Shown here piece after piece: positions 61,144 through 64,000 of a stretch of DNA of 64,000 nucleotides (positions are counted from its first letter, which is position 1; each line of letters begins with the position of its first letter). Made by a program: the position numbers and the translations under genes. Origin of the DNA: Ruminococcaceae bacterium AM07-15 (GTDB lineage Bacteria; Bacillota; Clostridia; Oscillospirales; Butyricicoccaceae); assembly GCA_003477405.1 (NCBI GenBank), contig QUDE01000007.1:1-64000 (forward strand), written 5' to 3'. The notes beneath the pieces are model-generated. The model was not told the origin of the DNA and made no database searches. It saw nothing but the letters and a program-made list of their open reading frames with translations.

Positions 61144-61917
61144 ATGGGACAATTCATCAGCGAGCTGACCTATGAACAGTGCCAGGATCTGATAGGCGAA
61201 AATACCGTCATTATGCTGCCCATCGGCGGCGGCTCCAAAGAACACGGCGATCATCTGCCCATGGGCACCGACTTTTTCGTTACCGATTACCTGGCCAGAG
61301 AAGTGACAAAGCGGTGTGATGTGCTCACCCTTCCCACTCTGCCCTATGCCTATTTCCCCGCCTTTATCAAATGGAAGGGCTCTGTGAGCATCGATTACCA
61401 GCACTTTATCGACTATGTGGGAGACATCATCCTGAGCTTTGCCCGCTTCGGGGTGAAGAAATTCCTCATTCTGGACGGCGGCGTCTCCACCCACATCCCC
61501 CTCAAGCTGCTGGCCCTCACCATGAACAACGAACACGACATCAAGGTGGCGGTGTCCGACTGCACCGGCCTGGGCCGGGAGACCGACCAGGCGGTGTGCT
61601 CCCAGAAAAAGGGCGGCCACGGCGACGAAGCCGAAACCTCCACCATGCTTCACATCCGTCCGGAGCTGGTGCATATGGAAAAGACCACCGAGGAATATTC
61701 CGCCGCCTTCCCCGGCACCATGGGCCAGGGCTTTGCCAAGGTCTATTTCCCCAACCGGATGTGCACGCCCCAGGGCACCAATGGCAACAGCACTCTGGCC
61801 ACAGCCGAAAAAGGCGAAGCCATTCTCAAGGCCCAGGTGGAAGACCTGTGCACTTTCCTCCAGGCTTTCATTCCCTGGGAGCCCTGTGATTACACCGAAG
61901 AAAAGGAGACGATGTGA
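61144..61917 (+). CDS. Creatininase-family protein with altered metal site
   Basis: A 257-residue creatininase-fold amidohydrolase-like protein. HGDHLPMGTD (about 39-48) preserves the family His and Asp ligands, and the GHGDEAETSTML segment (about 158-170) resembles the conserved catalytic region. But the Glu two residues before that His is Lys (KEHG), and the NGHGGN block appears as LDGGVST, so the first metal site looks lost or rearranged. It might be a structural variant or use other ligands. GGAAAGG precedes the ATG. Part of the peptide operon; an amide or lactam ring opening is possible. Confidence 0.8.
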   Translation: MGQFISELTYEQCQDLIGENTVIMLPIGGGSKEHGDHLPMGTDFFVTDYLAREVTKRCDVLTLPTLPYAYFPAFIKWKGSVSIDYQHFIDYVGDIILSFARFGVKKFLILDGGVSTHIPLKLLALTMNNEHDIKVAVSDCTGLGRETDQAVCSQKKGGHGDEAETSTMLHIRPELVHMEKTTEEYSAAFPGTMGQGFAKVYFPNRMCTPQGTNGNSTLATAEKGEAILKAQVEDLCTFLQAFIPWEPCDYTEEKETM

Positions 61918-63122
61918 TGCATAGCCACGACCTTCTCGCTCCCATCCAGGGGGCGGCGGAGACCCAGTTTGTCTCCGGCAAAGGTGCTGCCCTTACTGAC
62001 GAAAAGGGCATAGAATACCTGGATTTCAATGAGATCTGCCTGGTGCTGGGCCAGGGCAACGAGAATTTCGCCCGCAAGGTGTCCCAGGCCCTGATGGGCG
62101 TCACCTGCAGCAAGGGAAAAAACCCCGCCAAAGAGCGTCTCCATCAGAAACTGCTGGAAAGCACCCATGGGGATTTTGCCGCCATCCACTTCACTTCCTC
62201 CGGCTCGGAGACGGCAGAATGGGCGGTCAAACTGGCCCAGAAGCTCACCGGCCGCAGCGAAGTGCTCTCCTTCTGGAACAGCATCCACGGCCGCACCCAT
62301 CTCAGTGCTTCCATGTCCGGCCTGTCCAAGCGCAAGACCCATTACGGTCCTTTGTGCCCCGGCACGGTGTTCGGCGTCTATCCCGACTGCGCCCATTGCC
62401 CCCTCCACTGCTCCCCGGAAAACTGCGGCTTTGAGTGCCTGTCTTTCCTGGACAAAAAGATCGCCATGGAATCGGCCCAGGACATCGCCGCCGTCATTGT
62501 GGAGCCCTACCAGGGCGCCGGGGTCATCTGCCCCCCGCCGGGCTATCTGAAGGCCCTGGAAGAGTGGGCCCACGCCAGAGGGATGCTCTTCATCATGGAC
62601 GAGGTGCAAAGCGGCATGGGCCGCACCGGATCCCTCTATGTCTACCAGAAAGAGGGACTGAAACCCGACATGCTCCTTCTGGGCAAGGGCCTGGGCAACG
62701 GCCTGCACATCGGCGCTCTCCTCACCCGTGAGCCGGTGGAGGACAAAAACCTGCTCTACGCCCTTTCCGGCGGGTCCGGAGATGACGCCGTGGCCTGCGC
62801 CGCCGCCTGCGCTGTTTTTGAAGAGCTGGAAGGCGGGCTGCTGGAGCATATCCAGGAGGCCGGAGCTTATTTGGAAACAGAACTGCGCGCCTTAGCCGCC
62901 CGGTTCTCCCAGGTCTATCAGGTGCGGTGCCAGGGGCTGGCCTGCGCAGTGGAATTCCGGGAAGAGGAAACCTGCACCAAGGTGAAAAAAGCCCTGCAGG
63001 AAGCCCATATTTTCGTGGCTCCCTATGAGAAAAATGCCCTGATGCTCAAGCCCCCCTACTCGGTGACCAAAGAGCAGATCGGCAAGGTGGTGGCCACCAT
63101 CACCGCCGCCCTTGACAAGTAG
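61917..63122 (+). CDS. Class III aminotransferase
   Basis: A 401-residue PLP-dependent ornithine/GABA-type transaminase. SSGSETAEWAVKLAQ (about 85), MDEVQSGMGRTG (about 225) and the PLP lysine in LLLGKGLGNGLHIGA (about 261) are clear. A cysteine-rich insert CAHCPLHC...NCGFEC (about 160-177) resembles the loop that carries a 2Fe-2S cluster in GABA transaminases. The ATG overlaps the stop of the creatininase-like gene by one base. It would deaminate a product of the operon, likely an omega-amino acid. Confidence 0.92.
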   Translation: MHSHDLLAPIQGAAETQFVSGKGAALTDEKGIEYLDFNEICLVLGQGNENFARKVSQALMGVTCSKGKNPAKERLHQKLLESTHGDFAAIHFTSSGSETAEWAVKLAQKLTGRSEVLSFWNSIHGRTHLSASMSGLSKRKTHYGPLCPGTVFGVYPDCAHCPLHCSPENCGFECLSFLDKKIAMESAQDIAAVIVEPYQGAGVICPPPGYLKALEEWAHARGMLFIMDEVQSGMGRTGSLYVYQKEGLKPDMLLLGKGLGNGLHIGALLTREPVEDKNLLYALSGGSGDDAVACAAACAVFEELEGGLLEHIQEAGAYLETELRALAARFSQVYQVRCQGLACAVEFREEETCTKVKKALQEAHIFVAPYEKNALMLKPPYSVTKEQIGKVVATITAALDK

Positions 63123-63195
63123 TTTGTTTCCACTTACTATTTAAGGTACCAAACCATTGATCTCCCAGAATGGGAAAAGAAAGGGAAGTGATGCC

Positions 63196-63939
63196 GTGGA
63201 CCGGAAGATCGAAAAGGATTCCCGGGTGCCCATGTACGAGCAGATCGCCGCCCGGCTGAAAAACGAGATCCTGGAAAAGAAATTCGGTTCCAGCGGCAAT
63301 ATCGGCACTCATACCCAGCTGGCCGAGGAATTTGGCGTCAGCCTGATCACTGTTCGGAAAGCAGTGCAGCTTCTGGTGGACGAAGGGCTGCTGGATGTGG
63401 TGCAGGGCAAAGGGACTTTTGTGAAAAACACCGTTTTGCAGGATGACCTCACCCGGCTTACCGGCGCCAGCAATATCATTTCGGAAAGCCATCTTTCTGC
63501 CAAGGTGGATGTGGCCGCTTTCGAGATCATGGACACCCCCTCCTCCTTCGGCCCTGAGCTGAAAGCGGGGCTGGGCCAGCAGTGCCTCCACATCCAGCGG
63601 GTGCATCTGCTGGAAAAGGCCCGCACCGCCTATGCTGAGATCTATATCCCCGGCAAATACGGGGCCAATTTCACCAAAGCCGATGTGGAAAGCCGCACCA
63701 TCTACCAGCTTTATGAGGAAAAGCTCCATATGCAGCTGGGCCGGGGCAAGCAGACCATCCGGGCCGACCGGGCTTCCCCCCAGGCAGCCAAGGCTTTGCA
63801 GATCCCCGAAGGCTGGCCGGTGCTCTCCATCCGCCGCCGGGCTTATAACGCCCAGGGAGAGCTGGTGGAATACATGATCATGACCTATGAGTATACCCAG
63901 TATTCCTTTGATGTGGAGCTGAACCTGAGTTCCCGATAA
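63196..63939 (+). CDS. GntR regulator with UTRA domain
   Basis: A 247-residue HutC-type regulator: winged helix (SRVPMYEQIAARLKNEILEK, THTQLAEEFGVSLITVRKAV) and a UTRA ligand-binding domain (about 85-245). A GTG at 63196 is taken as start because GGGAAG lies upstream; the frame extends to 63157. It follows the aminotransferase and probably senses a substrate of the operon. Confidence 0.9.
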   Translation: MDRKIEKDSRVPMYEQIAARLKNEILEKKFGSSGNIGTHTQLAEEFGVSLITVRKAVQLLVDEGLLDVVQGKGTFVKNTVLQDDLTRLTGASNIISESHLSAKVDVAAFEIMDTPSSFGPELKAGLGQQCLHIQRVHLLEKARTAYAEIYIPGKYGANFTKADVESRTIYQLYEEKLHMQLGRGKQTIRADRASPQAAKALQIPEGWPVLSIRRRAYNAQGELVEYMIMTYEYTQYSFDVELNLSSR

Positions 63940-63942
63940 AGC

Positions 63943-63977
63943 AAAAGAGGATTCCTTTTTGTGGAATCCTCTTTTTT
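63943..63977 (+). terminator. Terminator after the GntR/UTRA gene
   Basis: AAAGAGGATTCC / GGAATCCTCTTT with a 7-base loop followed by TTTTCC. After it only about 23 bases remain. Confidence 0.85.
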
Positions 63978-64000
63978 CCTGTTCTGCCCTTGCACATGGA

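Noticed and set aside
1-64000. Mobile element or prophage genes, tRNA or rRNA genes
   Set aside because: No transposase, integrase, phage structural gene, or tRNA/rRNA-like sequence was recognised; a tRNAscan and Infernal run would confirm.

Overview
The window looks like a GC-rich Clostridia (Bacillota) chromosome segment, most likely Oscillospiraceae/Ruminococcaceae-type. The reasons are clostridial gene order (radical SAM-rnc-acpP-plsX, ftsE-ftsX-M23-S41), a c-di-AMP receptor DarA, RicT, a flagellin with CsrA control, strong AGGAGG ribosome sites, many consensus sigma-A promoters with 17-base spacers, and small palindromic intergenic repeats. The genus assignment is inference. I saw no tRNA, rRNA, CRISPR array, transposase or prophage gene.

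Layout. 1-323: a possible type I toxin-antitoxin remnant (perfect promoter for a short antisense RNA) and a palindromic repeat. 324-11262, minus strand: radical SAM, rnc, acpP, plsX, trmFO, topA, dprA, a SpoU methyltransferase and the ktrAB potassium system. 11439-15124, minus: lysS fused to a tRNA-binding domain, greA, an unknown protein and a small membrane protein. 15579-20911, minus: S41 protease, M23 murein hydrolase with coiled coil, FtsX, FtsE (a division-linked wall hydrolase module) and a CdaR/PucR regulator. 21104-26731, minus: DUF4830 protein, ricT, holB, darA, an alanine-racemase-family enzyme and a FemABX transferase. 26890-31525: CBS protein, QueG-like reductase, P-loop kinase-like protein, membrane protein, AbgA-like M20 hydrolase and a NYN-LOTUS protein.

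31542-39285 is a complete histidine-to-glutamate pathway: a divergent GntR regulator, then hutH-hutU-ftcD-hutI-fchA. The formimino group is delivered to tetrahydrofolate by separate FtcD and FchA proteins. 39336-42782, minus, is a flagellin island: csrA, flagellin and the flagellin lysine methylase fliB, with a sigma-28 promoter and a CsrA-type hairpin in the flagellin leader. 43053-50821 holds tcdA, a YtrA-type GntR/ABC transporter operon, pepD, a cardiolipin synthase with an odd start, and a small acidic-tailed membrane protein.

50891-63939 is the most distinctive part. A divergent M20 hydrolase and a metallo-beta-lactamase-fold hydrolase precede a dense operon: alpha/beta hydrolase, PepC-like cysteine peptidase, Opp-type lipoprotein, two permeases, two ATPases, a creatininase-like protein missing expected metal ligands, a class III aminotransferase and a GntR/UTRA regulator. 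It reads as a dedicated uptake and breakdown route for a particular peptide or amide whose identity I cannot tell.

A second feature not explained by genes is an approximately 180-200 base structured element present three times (about 15333-15537, 21687-21863, 29207-29389). It always lies just 3' of a gene in the same orientation relative to that gene, and at two of the three sites it is bracketed by two copies of the same terminator-like hairpin.
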